Source: Yeosuana aromativorans
Lineage (GTDB): Bacteria; Bacteroidota; Bacteroidia; Flavobacteriales; Flavobacteriaceae
NCBI RefSeq assembly: GCF_014646655.1
Contig: NZ_BMNR01000004.1
Location: 124,001-188,000 of the forward strand
Reading direction: 5' to 3'
DNA length: 64,000 nt
The notes under the pieces were generated by a model. That model had not been told where the DNA came from. It ran no database searches and saw nothing but the letters and a program-made list of their open reading frames with translations. Each line of letters starts with the position of its first letter. The stretch's first letter is position 1. The translations under genes were made by a program, and so were the position numbers. This document shows, in pieces, positions 8,586 to 17,976 of the stretch.

Positions 8586-10826
8586 ATGAAAGCAGTAAAA
8601 AAATTAGTTAAAAACCTCTGTTGGGTGTTTTTGGCTATAGTAACCTGTAATTGCAACAATGAAGGATTAACAGAGCCCATTAAACCTGTTGGTTCCAACG
8701 AGCAAATTTCTGATAATAGCATCACACCTCAAGGGGTCGTTACAAATACTGAAAACGGATATACAGTTGATGGTAGCTTAACAATTGCCACGGCTTCTTC
8801 GGGGGATGTAGTTTTTGACAACGCCAATCTTGATGTCCAGTTTGATGATGACGGCACCTTAATGTCTGTTACTGGTACTTCAGAAATACCGGCACCATCC
8901 AATTATTTTGAATTTGAAAACCCTGTACAGGCAGACGTTGGCTTCTTTTCTGGTAAGTTTTTAAATGAGAATAGAGATTTTGAAATACAATTAGTTGACG
9001 ATAGTTGGTATTTTGTGTTTGCCGTTTCGGTAAATCTAGAATTAAAACTTGGTGCCAATAATGATCCAGCAGCACAAAAACCACTGACCATTAAAGCACC
9101 CATTGGCGGCCACATAACGTTTATTGCTGATTATACAGACCCCATGTTTTTCTATTCATTAGGTGGAGATGCACTTGGTGGAGGCAGCAGTAATAATGCT
9201 GGCAGTGGAAATGGCAGCAACGGAAACTCTAGCAGTTCCAAATTAGCCAGTGTAAGTTTTGGGGCTTCCTATGGATCAAATTTCAAATACATATCCTCAA
9301 ATCCCGTAAATGGAAAAACCGTTTCATTTCAAGCCAATCAGGTAACCGGTGGCACAGTTTCCTTTTTTAAAGTGTTAGAAGCTACCGGCATGTATTATCA
9401 AAATAGAGGATTTGATGTCAACGTAAACTTTGATGAACCCATGAAATCTGATTTTGGATATAACTATCGTGCGGGAATCAACGGAAAATTAGATTTTTCA
9501 TTTGACATTGCTTCCTTCATTTCATTCGGTTTTCCAATAGGTTCTGGTAGTGCGGCAATTGTTGCAGAAGCCAGTACCAATAATGGCATTGTTGCAAAAG
9601 CTCTCATTAATGGATTGGTGGAGCCCGATCTTTCTTGGTGGCCAAGTATTATTCCGGTAGCTCCTAGTGGTAATATGAATGCCTATGGATTTGTTGAACA
9701 AACAGGTAATTTTGATATTGGCCTATCAGGTGTTTTTGATTTAGAAACCCCTACAGGCAGTCAATCTATTGGTGGTGCCATGCGGGCCACTCCAGAAGCT
9801 TTTACAATGGAAGGGCAAGTAACTGTTAATGACGACATATGGCAAGCCAATGCAACCTTTACCAAAGATGAGACAAAGGTTATAGCCACGCCTCCAGTGA
9901 ATTTTACTGCCGGCATTTCAGAAACGGTTTCATCCCAAATTGATGCAGCCATTGAGACTACCGAAAAAGCAAAAGCAGATTTATTGGCCGCCAATGATAA
10001 GTATGAGTTTGAATTAAGTTTAAGAGGCTTGAGGGCGGCGCTTCCTGATATTATTGATAGGGCTAATACAGAAATCACAAATGCTGTAAATTCTGCAGTT
10101 TCCGCTGCAGAAAGTCAGGCTAGTTCTATTGCCAGCAGCAACGGAGCTGCCATATGTAGCACAAATATTTCTTCGATTGTCAATGGAGCTGTCCAGCCTT
10201 ACAGAGACACTTTAAACAGGTTGAAAAATGCCGTAAACGATTCCAATGATAATGAGCAAACAAGAGCAGAACTGGAAAGTGCTCTAAGATACCTTGCAAC
10301 CTTGGATAAAATAAACAAAACTGTAACGGTTAACATTTCTTACGGAAATAAAGCTGTTAATAATCCAAGTCCAATACCAGATATAAACAAATGTAGTGTT
10401 TGGTCCAGTAGCACAACACGAAATAGAACTATATCAGCCACCATATTAACGGCAACACAAGTATCCCAATTATTGGAAGCGGCAGATAATGTTAAATATA
10501 TAGCCGAGGCAGAAGGCATTAAATTTGATGCTCAGGTCATCCTTGATAAGTTGCCAACTATTGAAGAACTAAACAATTTAAAAGATGGTGTTGATGCATG
10601 TATTTCAGAACTTACAGATGGTCTTCAGGCTTCTGGTTTTACATACAACAACAATACAAAGGAATTTAGTCCTTTTATTGTCATCAATGGTGAAGAAAAA
10701 TCAGTTAAAGCGTACAATATTTTTAGCGGAGATGAATTAGTTGAACGCGCACGTGTTAATACAACTAGTTGCAACCCAGAAGGTGCCCTGCAAAAATTAA
10801 TTAATGATGCTAAGAAAAGACATTAA
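8586..10826 (+). CDS. Large probable lipoprotein of unknown function
   Basis: A 746-residue protein I do not recognise. The N-terminus (MKAVKKLVKNLCWVFLAIVTC) is a signal sequence with a possible lipobox Cys21, although Thr at -1 is unusual. Residues about 30-190 are beta-rich, about 194-219 form a Gly/Ser/Asn-rich linker, and about 220-440 are again beta-rich with alternating polar and hydrophobic strands, suggesting a beta-barrel or beta-helix-like body. About 445-560 are Ala-rich helices, and several Cys (in AAICS, DINKCS, DACIS, TTSCN) lie in the last 200 residues. I used ATG 8586 rather than an in-frame start 28 codons upstream, because the shorter form opens with the signal sequence. 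It follows the TPR-HTH regulator. Confidence 0.75.
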   Translation: MKAVKKLVKNLCWVFLAIVTCNCNNEGLTEPIKPVGSNEQISDNSITPQGVVTNTENGYTVDGSLTIATASSGDVVFDNANLDVQFDDDGTLMSVTGTSEIPAPSNYFEFENPVQADVGFFSGKFLNENRDFEIQLVDDSWYFVFAVSVNLELKLGANNDPAAQKPLTIKAPIGGHITFIADYTDPMFFYSLGGDALGGGSSNNAGSGNGSNGNSSSSKLASVSFGASYGSNFKYISSNPVNGKTVSFQANQVTGGTVSFFKVLEATGMYYQNRGFDVNVNFDEPMKSDFGYNYRAGINGKLDFSFDIASFISFGFPIGSGSAAIVAEASTNNGIVAKALINGLVEPDLSWWPSIIPVAPSGNMNAYGFVEQTGNFDIGLSGVFDLETPTGSQSIGGAMRATPEAFTMEGQVTVNDDIWQANATFTKDETKVIATPPVNFTAGISETVSSQIDAAIETTEKAKADLLAANDKYEFELSLRGLRAALPDIIDRANTEITNAVNSAVSAAESQASSIASSNGAAICSTNISSIVNGAVQPYRDTLNRLKNAVNDSNDNEQTRAELESALRYLATLDKINKTVTVNISYGNKAVNNPSPIPDINKCSVWSSSTTRNRTISATILTATQVSQLLEAADNVKYIAEAEGIKFDAQVILDKLPTIEELNNLKDGVDACISELTDGLQASGFTYNNNTKEFSPFIVINGEEKSVKAYNIFSGDELVERARVNTTSCNPEGALQKLINDAKKRH

Positions 10827-10850
10827 GTTTTAATAAATTATTTGAGTTAG

Positions 10851-10888
10851 TATGATAAAAGCAAGCTATTTAGCTTGCTTTTATCATA
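10851..10888. terminator. Bidirectional terminator between convergent genes
   Basis: A perfect 16-bp stem (TATGATAAAAGCAAGC and its complement) with a 6-nt loop has A- and T-rich flanks in both directions. It ends the lipoprotein gene on the plus strand and overlaps the last codons of bshC on the minus strand. Confidence 0.85.
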
Positions 10889-12482
10889 ACGTAAATATTG
10901 CAAACTCACTTTTTAAAGGATCTAAATGATTGACCAATTCAGAAATCAATTCCTTACCATGTTCCAAATAAAATTCTGAAAAATTTGTCGTTCGTTCTTG
11001 CAAGCTTTGATTTGGGAACAACTCATTTTGAATGTCTGTCATTCTGGAAACCTGATCAGACAACTTTCGCTTTTGGGCTTTCAGCAACCGCTTTTCAAGA
11101 TTATCCAACCCTTTTAATTGTTTTACTTCCTGAGCTTTTACAGCTCCCAAAAACGTTTTATCTGTCTGTTCTGCTAATTTATATAAATTCTCAAATTGTT
11201 GTTTTAAATATTCTTTTTGTGGTGAAAAGTCAATATCTATATTGGATATTTCTCGCACCTTTTTATTGATAAAAGCATCTCGCTTTAAAAAAATATCTTG
11301 ATTGGAAATGTTTAGTTTTTGAAGTTTTTCTTGTTGTTTTCTGGATTGTATCAATACAGAGTTTCGTAATAAAAGTATAGGAAAAGGAACGCTAACCTTG
11401 TTGAAAAAATCTTTTAGCTGAAACCAATAGGCCAATTCTCCACCGCCACCAATATAACATAGATTTGGTAAAATAACCTCTTGGTACAACGGACGCATAA
11501 TCACATTGGGGCTAAAACGTTCTGGATGGTTTTCCAATTCTTTTAGTAAAGTTTCCTGGGTCCAAGTGATATCTGTATTGACAACGCCATATATACCATC
11601 CTCAAAAGCAATACGTTCCCTAAGATTGTCTTTAATATAGAACAGATTGATTTCTCTGGGATTAACCTGTATGCCATAATCCTTTGATAGGGTTTTGTTG
11701 GTATTTGAAACCGCCTTAAATGATGTTTCATGCAGTAGCTCCTCTTTCATGTAAGGCACAAACTGACGCTTTAATTCTTGACAATTGGCATCAATAATGA
11801 CCAATCCGTAATCTTTAAAAAGCGCATTGGTCAAATATCGTGTAGCATCCGTAAGGTTATTGTGTTTTAAATAAGCTTCACTAAATAACTGACGTAGTTC
11901 ATCAGCGTGCTTGCCCTCACCCAAATCTTTGGAAAACAACTCAAAAACATCCTGTAAGCCATCAGTACTCAATGCTCCCACAGCACCACCAGCTTCTGCA
12001 TTCCAATGTACTTTTTTGCCTTTGAAATTAAAATAATTGATTTCCTCAAAATCATGATCCTCAGTCGCCATCCAGTACAAAGGCACAAAATTATAGGCAG
12101 GAAAAGCTTGTTTTAATTCTTTGCAGAGATTAATAGCAGACAAAATTTTATACAAAAAATAAAGAGGACCTGTAAAAATATTCAATTGATGCCCTGTGGT
12201 GACCGTAAAGGTATTTTTGTTAACTAAGGCTTCTATGTTTTGTTGTGTACTATCGGATGTATTTATAGTCTTATACTGTTCTTTTAAAACCTTAACAAGT
12301 AACTTTCTATGAGATTCTGAAACGCGCACAGAATGTTGTTTTTCTTCTATCTGTGCTTTAAAATTGTCATGTTTTGGAAACCGATTGTAAAATTGTTGCA
12401 GCTCGGGTTTTTCATCTAAATAATCACAAATAAGCGATGAAAAATAGCCTGTTTTTCTAAATGATATGGTTTCCAAAGACAT
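10884..12482 (-). CDS. bshC: Bacillithiol biosynthesis cysteine-adding enzyme
   Basis: A 532-residue BshC, the enzyme thought to add cysteine to glucosaminyl-malate to complete bacillithiol, the low-molecular-weight thiol used in place of glutathione by Bacillota and many Bacteroidota. Recognised from its full-length pattern: an N-terminal nucleotide-binding-like core with VTTGHQLNIFTGPLYFLYKI (about 94-113), YWMATEDHDFEEINYF (about 136-151), the VIMRPLYQEVILPNLCYIGGGGELAYWFQLK segment, and a C-terminal coiled-coil (about 440-500). Length is normal. Partner genes bshA and bshB are not in the window. Its stop codon lies inside the shared terminator. Confidence 0.95.
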   Translation of the reverse strand: MSLETISFRKTGYFSSLICDYLDEKPELQQFYNRFPKHDNFKAQIEEKQHSVRVSESHRKLLVKVLKEQYKTINTSDSTQQNIEALVNKNTFTVTTGHQLNIFTGPLYFLYKILSAINLCKELKQAFPAYNFVPLYWMATEDHDFEEINYFNFKGKKVHWNAEAGGAVGALSTDGLQDVFELFSKDLGEGKHADELRQLFSEAYLKHNNLTDATRYLTNALFKDYGLVIIDANCQELKRQFVPYMKEELLHETSFKAVSNTNKTLSKDYGIQVNPREINLFYIKDNLRERIAFEDGIYGVVNTDITWTQETLLKELENHPERFSPNVIMRPLYQEVILPNLCYIGGGGELAYWFQLKDFFNKVSVPFPILLLRNSVLIQSRKQQEKLQKLNISNQDIFLKRDAFINKKVREISNIDIDFSPQKEYLKQQFENLYKLAEQTDKTFLGAVKAQEVKQLKGLDNLEKRLLKAQKRKLSDQVSRMTDIQNELFPNQSLQERTTNFSEFYLEHGKELISELVNHLDPLKSEFAIFTL

Positions 12483-12769
12483 ATTAAATAAGTAGAAATT
12501 TTAACCGTAAATATACAGCTATTCAACTGTTAAATTCTAAAAAATACGTTAAGAGTTCCTCTAAATATATAAAAAAGCCATGTTGAACAATTCACTTTTA
12601 AGGATATTTTAAACATTAAAAATTGAATCTGCTTTAAAGTATATTTCCTCAACACATTTTAAACTAACATTGTAAAAAATAAGCCCTTTTTTTAACTAAA
12701 AATTCTTGCCTTTGTGACTACATTTTAGTAACTTAACATGTTTATTTTAAGCTATTTAAACCATACACC

Positions 12770-14059
12770 ATGAAAACAACTAGCTATATTAAATCGTCAC
12801 TCTTACCGTATGTTACAACTTTGGTTTTTATGTTTATAACATGTATTACAAGTGCCCAAACAGTAAATTCAGACCAAACACAGTCCAACAATGAATTTAA
12901 GGGTATTGTTTTGGATAGTAAAACCAGAACGCCTTTAGCTTATGCAGATATCAATATTAATGGTACACATATTGGTACTATAACAAATAATGAAGGTGAA
13001 TTTCTATTAAAAGTTCCTATTGTTTATATGGATAAAAACATTGTGGTATCCATTTTGGGCTATGAAAAAAAAGAAATTAATATATCAGAATTAAAAAAAG
13101 ACAACAACAAAATTTTGTTGGATGTATCATTGACGGAATTGAGCTCCATAAATGTTTACGGCGCCAAAAATGCTGAAGCATTGGTTCGTGCAACCTTGAA
13201 TAGAAAAAATGAAAATTATTATAATGAACATGCCGTTATGACGGCCTTTTACAGAGAAACCATTAAAAAGCGCAACCGAAATGCATCACTATCTGAAGCT
13301 ATTATACAAATCAACAAACAACCCTATTACAATTTAAAAAATGATGAAATAAGTCTTATAAAATCAAGAAAGAGCACAGACTATTCAAGACTTGATACGC
13401 TTGCAATAAAACTCCAGGGGGGGCCTTTTAGTGCGCTTTATACCGATATGGTTAAATACCCCGAATATATTTTTGACATAAATAACTTATCCCAATACGT
13501 GTTTAGTTTTGACACATCAACACAAATAAACAACAGACCTGTTTATGTGGTCAATTTTAAGCAAAGTATCAACAACAAGCAACCATTATATTATGGAAAA
13601 TTGTATATTGATTCTGAGACCTTGGCCTTAACAAGTGCTGTTTTCAATTTAAATGTAGAGGACAAACAACTATCAAGTGAATTATTTGTTAGAAAGAAAC
13701 CAAGAAAAGTCATAGTTTATCCAACCGAAGCATCATATAGAGTTGATTACAGAACCAAAAATGGAAAATGGTATTATGGCTATGGCAATATTCAACTTAC
13801 ATTTAAAGTAAACTGGAAAAACAAATTATTCAATAGCGTTTATACATTGAATAGCGAAATGGCCGTCACAGATTGGAAACTAAATGATACTAGTGCTTAT
13901 CAAGGAGAAAAATTAAAACCCAATGTGATTTTAACTGAGAAAACATCTGGTTTTGCCGATCCTAAATTCTGGGGTGAATACAACATCATAGAACCTGAAA
14001 AATCCATTGAAAACGCCATCAAAAAAATCAATAAAAAACTAGAACGAGCCGATTCTTGA
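12770..14059 (+). CDS. Exported carboxypeptidase-regulatory-like domain protein
   Basis: A 429-residue exported protein: signal peptide (about 1-29, ending CITSAQ), then a CarboxypepD_reg-like beta-sandwich (about 43-115: GIVLDSKTRTPLAYADININGTHIGTITNNEGEF), then a long beta-rich domain of unknown role (about 130-429) resembling Bacteroidota surface or outer-membrane-associated proteins that lack the TonB barrel. In this phylum such N-terminal domains usually sit on envelope proteins. No catalytic motif is visible. Transcribed alone. Confidence 0.8.
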   Translation: MKTTSYIKSSLLPYVTTLVFMFITCITSAQTVNSDQTQSNNEFKGIVLDSKTRTPLAYADININGTHIGTITNNEGEFLLKVPIVYMDKNIVVSILGYEKKEINISELKKDNNKILLDVSLTELSSINVYGAKNAEALVRATLNRKNENYYNEHAVMTAFYRETIKKRNRNASLSEAIIQINKQPYYNLKNDEISLIKSRKSTDYSRLDTLAIKLQGGPFSALYTDMVKYPEYIFDINNLSQYVFSFDTSTQINNRPVYVVNFKQSINNKQPLYYGKLYIDSETLALTSAVFNLNVEDKQLSSELFVRKKPRKVIVYPTEASYRVDYRTKNGKWYYGYGNIQLTFKVNWKNKLFNSVYTLNSEMAVTDWKLNDTSAYQGEKLKPNVILTEKTSGFADPKFWGEYNIIEPEKSIENAIKKINKKLERADS

Positions 14060-14067
14060 AAGTAAAA

Positions 14068-14211
14068 TCACCACAATTGGTGTACGCTCGGTTTTATGAA
14101 TTTAGAATAAATGGATTCAATTTTCTTCATCTCTTCAGAAGATAATTCAGGACTTCTCCACTTGAATATCGGACAATACCCGGTCTTCATTTGAGGCTTG
14201 TAATTACACAT
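14068..14211 (-). CDS. Candidate small ORF, 47 residues, Cys-containing
   Basis: An ATG-initiated ORF on the minus strand in the gap between the previous gene and DUF2200. It encodes MCNYKPQMKTGYCPIFKW at its start and ends with KPSVHQLW. Two cysteines 11 residues apart, aromatic residues and an amphipathic SSEEMKKIESIYSKF stretch look like real protein rather than random AT-rich translation. No convincing promoter box lies upstream, and it is convergent with the upstream plus-strand gene, 8 nt away. It could be a genuine small protein or the remnant of a longer gene; I do not recognise a family. Confidence 0.4.
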   Translation of the reverse strand: MCNYKPQMKTGYCPIFKWRSPELSSEEMKKIESIYSKFIKPSVHQLW

Positions 14212-14241
14212 TTCTACTAATCAACTTTGTAGGTATTTATG

Positions 14242-14249
14242 TATATTTG
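14242..14249 (+). promoter_or_regulatory. Promoter -7 box for the DUF2200 gene
   Basis: TATATTTG is an exact TAnnTTTG match 29 nt before the ATG. A TTTG at 14226-14229 lies upstream, but closer than the usual 17-23 nt. Confidence 0.5.
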
Positions 14250-14278
14250 ATGCAACTAAAAAAGTAATTAAACTAGAA

Positions 14279-14644
14279 ATGGAAGTTACAGATAAGCACA
14301 ATGAGCGAATAGCAAAAATGACCTTTGCATCGGTATATCCCCATTACCTAGCAAAGGTGGAAAAGAAAGGCAGAACTAAAGCAGAACTCTATCAAGTGAT
14401 AGAATGGTTAACAGGCTATGATGAAACCAAACTGCAAAAACTTATTGATAACAAGATAACATTTGAGGTTTTCTTTAAAAACGCAAAGTTGAATCCAAAT
14501 GCCCATCTTATTACTGGAGTAATCTGCGGTTATCGAATTGAGGAAATTGAAAATTCATTGACCAAACAAGTCAGGTACTTGGACAAATTAGTAGATGAAT
14601 TAGCCAAAGGCCGAAAAATGGAAAAAATATTACGCGTTGGTTAA
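14279..14644 (+). CDS. DUF2200 family protein
   Basis: A 121-residue cytosolic protein that matches DUF2200 throughout: HNERIAKMTFASVYPHYLAKVEKKGRTKAEL, VIEWLTGYDE, then NPNAHLITGVICGYRIEEIENSLTKQVRYLDKLVDELAKGRKMEKILR. The family is widespread and has no assigned function. It is a lone gene with its own -7 box. Sporadic distribution across bacteria would fit horizontal spread, but nothing in base use here marks it as foreign. Confidence 0.9.
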   Translation: MEVTDKHNERIAKMTFASVYPHYLAKVEKKGRTKAELYQVIEWLTGYDETKLQKLIDNKITFEVFFKNAKLNPNAHLITGVICGYRIEEIENSLTKQVRYLDKLVDELAKGRKMEKILRVG

Positions 14645-14757
14645 GCACTCAAGCAGACAATTGCTTTTTTAGTATGGGTTAAAACTAAATACAGGAATCA
14701 CAACATGATTGTTAACCTAAACATATCATGCAACAAATTATGCATTAATTGAACAAA

Positions 14758-15945
14758 ATGAAAACTTCCTCTATAAAAAACACAATTAAGTTAATCTTAT
14801 TGTCAATAACGCTAATGGCATGTCATTCTCCAACAGATATCTCAGGACAATTAGAAGGAACAATAAATAAAGACACAAAGATATATTTAATTGAACCTAA
14901 TGGCTTGCGCGAAGTCGCCGCTTCATATCTCGGTAAGGTCATCGATTCTACTCTGGTGAATTCTGATGGTAGCTTTGAGTTTCAAAACTTGCCAAAAACC
15001 AAAGAAGCCAAATTATTTGAATTAGCCATACAACAATCAGACAAATCGCCCAATTATTTACAAACCGATAACCCTAATAAAGCCAACTATATGCCCATTC
15101 TTTGGCAACCTGGAGAATCTTTGCAAATAGCGGCCAAATTAGATGAATTTCAAAAAAGTTTTTCAATTGAATACCCTTCAGAGACCAACAAGGGTTTATT
15201 AGACTTAAGGGACATCAAACAAAGAGCTTACCAAACCTTTCTTGCAGGAAAACACTGGAACGTAGAAAATGGCAGTCAATTATTGGAAAAGGAACATGCC
15301 ATCTTACAATATCAAAACAAGCTTATAACATTCGCAGATAGTACAAAATACCTGATGCCGGCATTGGTTGCATTACGTTGGGTGAGCCCTGAGAATGATT
15401 ATGAACGTGTGCCCGAATTTTTAGTGAGTCAATGCGAAAAGTGGACCAAAAAGCAACCAGATAATCCTTGGGTAAAACAGCTTTGTGCTGAAAGTGATCG
15501 TGCTAATTTACCCGTTTTAATAGGTGATGTGTTTCCAAATCTCGAACTTCCAATGTTAACAAAGGATACGCTCACCATTAAAAGTCAATTAGGCAACAAG
15601 CTCACTATAGTAGATTTATGGGCTTCATGGTGCGCTCCTTGCCGAAAGGAAAACCGAGAGGTTTTAGTTCCTCTTTGGGATTTATATCATGGCCAAGGTT
15701 TACAAATTATTGCTTATGCTCTGGAGAGTGATGAAACTGCTTGGAAAGAAGCTGCAGAACATGATGGAGCAAGCAAGTGGTTACAAGCATCCGATTTGCA
15801 GGGAGATGATGCACCATTCTTAAAAAAAATCCGTATACAGACCATCCCCGCTAACTTCATTCTAGATGATAAGGGTTTGGTTATTGCCAAAAACATTCAT
15901 GGTAAGGCTTTATTGGATTTTGTAAAAACTTATATAAACAAATAA
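14758..15945 (+). CDS. TlpA-like thiol-disulfide oxidoreductase lipoprotein
   Basis: A 395-residue envelope lipoprotein. The signal sequence ends in lipobox LMAC with Cys22. Residues about 28-130 resemble the DUF4369-type beta domain often fused to thioredoxins in Bacteroidota, and about 255-395 are a thioredoxin fold with WASWCAPC (Cys292 and Cys295). The fold also has a cis-Pro in the QTIPANFILD segment. It is expected to reduce or oxidise cysteines of periplasmic clients, for example in cytochrome c maturation or envelope repair; the client is unknown. I used ATG at 14758; an in-frame TTG nine bases upstream is less likely. The SseB-like gene follows 28 nt downstream and may be co-transcribed. 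Confidence 0.88.
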   Translation: MKTSSIKNTIKLILLSITLMACHSPTDISGQLEGTINKDTKIYLIEPNGLREVAASYLGKVIDSTLVNSDGSFEFQNLPKTKEAKLFELAIQQSDKSPNYLQTDNPNKANYMPILWQPGESLQIAAKLDEFQKSFSIEYPSETNKGLLDLRDIKQRAYQTFLAGKHWNVENGSQLLEKEHAILQYQNKLITFADSTKYLMPALVALRWVSPENDYERVPEFLVSQCEKWTKKQPDNPWVKQLCAESDRANLPVLIGDVFPNLELPMLTKDTLTIKSQLGNKLTIVDLWASWCAPCRKENREVLVPLWDLYHGQGLQIIAYALESDETAWKEAAEHDGASKWLQASDLQGDDAPFLKKIRIQTIPANFILDDKGLVIAKNIHGKALLDFVKTYINK

Positions 15946-15973
15946 AGTTGGCATAAGTTAGAAAAAAGTACAA

Positions 15974-16513
15974 ATGAAAAAATTAACGATATTATTATTA
16001 ATTATGGGATTATTTAATTGGTCAGGATTGTTTGGACAAAAAAAAGCAGAATCGGATAGTAAAGTTGACATAAATAAACCAATTGAAAATCCTGAATTAA
16101 AAAAGGCATTCGAAACATTCCGAAATAAGAAGACAGAAGAAAATCTTATGACTGTGATTAATGGGTTTTTAAAAGCTAATTTCCTTGTTTTGGCTATAAC
16201 TGACGAAATGGAAACATCAAAAAGTGGAACAAACAACGTAGTTGTTGAAAAAGGTGGTTTGATTAAATTTTTAAATTGTTTTGACCAAGATGATAAACCT
16301 TTTCTGCCGCTATTTACTGATTGGCAAGAAGTAGATTTGTGGTTAAAAAATCGTGATATGAACACAAGCGGATTTGTAATGAATACATTTGAGGCTTTTG
16401 AATTTGCGAAAAATGACACATTTTATAATGGAATTGTAATCAATTCTGGCTCAAATGCTTGGACAATGAGCAAAGAGAAAATCGGTAATTTCTTGGAAGA
16501 GTATAAAAAATAA
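15974..16513 (+). CDS. Exported SseB-like N-terminal domain protein
   Basis: A 179-residue protein with a signal peptide (MKKLTILLLIMGLFNWSGLFGQ) followed by a domain resembling the N-terminal domain of SseB (enhanced serine sensitivity): NPELKKAFETFRNKKTEENLMTVINGFLKAN, then FLPLFTDWQEVDLW and FNGIVINSGSNAW-like elements ending before a short helix. Cytosolic SseB proteins are better known, so the signal peptide is notable. Function unknown. Close spacing with the TlpA-like gene suggests shared transcription. Confidence 0.75.
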   Translation: MKKLTILLLIMGLFNWSGLFGQKKAESDSKVDINKPIENPELKKAFETFRNKKTEENLMTVINGFLKANFLVLAITDEMETSKSGTNNVVVEKGGLIKFLNCFDQDDKPFLPLFTDWQEVDLWLKNRDMNTSGFVMNTFEAFEFAKNDTFYNGIVINSGSNAWTMSKEKIGNFLEEYKK

Positions 16514-16604
16514 AACCAGTGCCTAATACGTTAACTTAAATATTTTTTAGCGAATTGACTCAAGATTTCTTTTCTGAGAATCCGTTTTAAACAACATTTA
16601 CGTT

Positions 16605-17909
16605 CTATTTCACAACGTCACCATACAAATCAAAGTCCGCCGCATCAGTAATCATTATGTTAGCAAACTGCCCCGTTTTCAAATAGGTTTTTGTAGCATC
16701 AATCAAAACTTCATTATCTACATCTGGAGAATCAAATTCAGTACGCCCAACAAAGTAATTGCCTTCTTTCCTATCAATCACCACCTTAAAAGTCTTACCG
16801 ATTTTTTCTTGGTTTAATTCCCACGAAATCTGTGCTTGAATTTCCATGATTTCATTGGCGCGCTGCTGTTTCACTTCTTCTGGCACATCGTCCTCTAAAG
16901 CAAAGGCATGTGTGTTTTCTTCATGGCTGTAAGTAAAACATCCCAAACGCTCAAAACGCATATCCTGCACCCATTGTTTCAACGTTTGAAAGTCGTCCTC
17001 GGTCTCTCCTGGATACCCAACAATCAGGGTTGTTCTAATGGCCATACCTGGAACAGCTTTTCTAAATTCTTGTAACAATTTAGTGGTTTTTTCCTTGGTG
17101 GTTCCACGTCTCATACTTTTAAGAATCCTATCGGAAATATGCTGCAATGGAATGTCAATATAATTACAAATCTTGGGTTCTCTGTTCATGACTTCCAAAA
17201 CGTCCATTGGAAATCCTGTAGGAAAAGCATAATGCAAGCGTATCCATTCAATACCATCCACTTTTACAAGAGCTTCCAGTAATTCGGCCAGGTTTCTTTT
17301 TTTGTAAATATCAAGTCCGTAATAGGTTAAATCCTGAGCAATCAGGATCAACTCCTTAACCCCTTTGGCAGCCAATTTTTTAGCTTCTGTTACAATATCT
17401 TCAATAGGGGTTGATTTGTGTTTACCACGCATTAATGGGATAGCACAAAAACTGCAAGGTCTATCACAACCTTCGGCTATTTTTAAATAGGCATAGTTTT
17501 TTGGGGTAGTTGTTAGACGTTCACCAATCAGTTCATGTTTGTAATCGGCTCCCAAAGCCTTCAATAAGCCCGGTAATTCAGTTGTACCAAAATACTCATC
17601 CACATTAGGGATTTCCTTTTGTAAATCTGGTTTATACCGTTCACTTAAACAACCCGTCACGAAAACCTTATCAATATCTCCATCTTCCTTTTTTTGTACA
17701 TACTCCAAAATCGTGTTCACACTTTCTTCCTTGGCATTATTGATAAATCCACAAGTGTTGATTACTACAATATTGCCTTCTTTTTCATGAACCACATCTT
17801 TTCCACTGGCTTTTAGTTGCCCCATCAACACTTCACTGTCATACACATTTTTGCTACAGCCAAGCGTTACTACATTGATTCTGTTTTTCTTTAAGGATTT
17901 TGTTCGCAT
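16605..17909 (-). CDS. rimO: Ribosomal protein S12 methylthiotransferase
   Basis: A 434-residue radical-SAM enzyme that methylthiolates the conserved Asp of ribosomal protein S12. The N-terminal methylthiotransferase domain carries Cys18, Cys53 and Cys87 for the auxiliary 4Fe-4S cluster. The radical-SAM cluster ligands are Cys148, Cys152 and Cys155 (GCDRPCSFC), and a TRAM domain forms the C-terminus. The distinct IPLMRGKHKS after the cluster motif favours RimO over MiaB. Start set at ATG 17909: the longer in-frame TTG start at 17939 lies within a TATCTTTG promoter box. Confidence 0.95.
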   Translation of the reverse strand: MRTKSLKKNRINVVTLGCSKNVYDSEVLMGQLKASGKDVVHEKEGNIVVINTCGFINNAKEESVNTILEYVQKKEDGDIDKVFVTGCLSERYKPDLQKEIPNVDEYFGTTELPGLLKALGADYKHELIGERLTTTPKNYAYLKIAEGCDRPCSFCAIPLMRGKHKSTPIEDIVTEAKKLAAKGVKELILIAQDLTYYGLDIYKKRNLAELLEALVKVDGIEWIRLHYAFPTGFPMDVLEVMNREPKICNYIDIPLQHISDRILKSMRRGTTKEKTTKLLQEFRKAVPGMAIRTTLIVGYPGETEDDFQTLKQWVQDMRFERLGCFTYSHEENTHAFALEDDVPEEVKQQRANEIMEIQAQISWELNQEKIGKTFKVVIDRKEGNYFVGRTEFDSPDVDNEVLIDATKTYLKTGQFANIMITDAADFDLYGDVVK

Positions 17910-17928
17910 AGATTTATAAATCAGGGCG

Positions 17929-17936
17929 CAAAGATA
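17929..17936 (-). promoter_or_regulatory. rimO -7 box
   Basis: TATCTTTG on the minus strand is an exact TAnnTTTG match 20 nt before the rimO ATG and rules out the longer TTG-initiated reading. Confidence 0.55.
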
Positions 17937-17976
17937 CAATCTTAATTAAACCTTTTATATATTTAGGGGTCTTAAA

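Noticed and set aside
15958-16419. A 153-codon ORF on the minus strand opposite the SseB-like gene
   Set aside because: Its composition is low-complexity Phe/Ser/Asn, with no family look, and it mirrors a well-supported gene with a signal peptide on the plus strand.
17910-17939. A TTG start extending rimO by ten codons
   Set aside because: The TTG and following bases form the TATCTTTG promoter box, and the added residues are not part of the RimO family.
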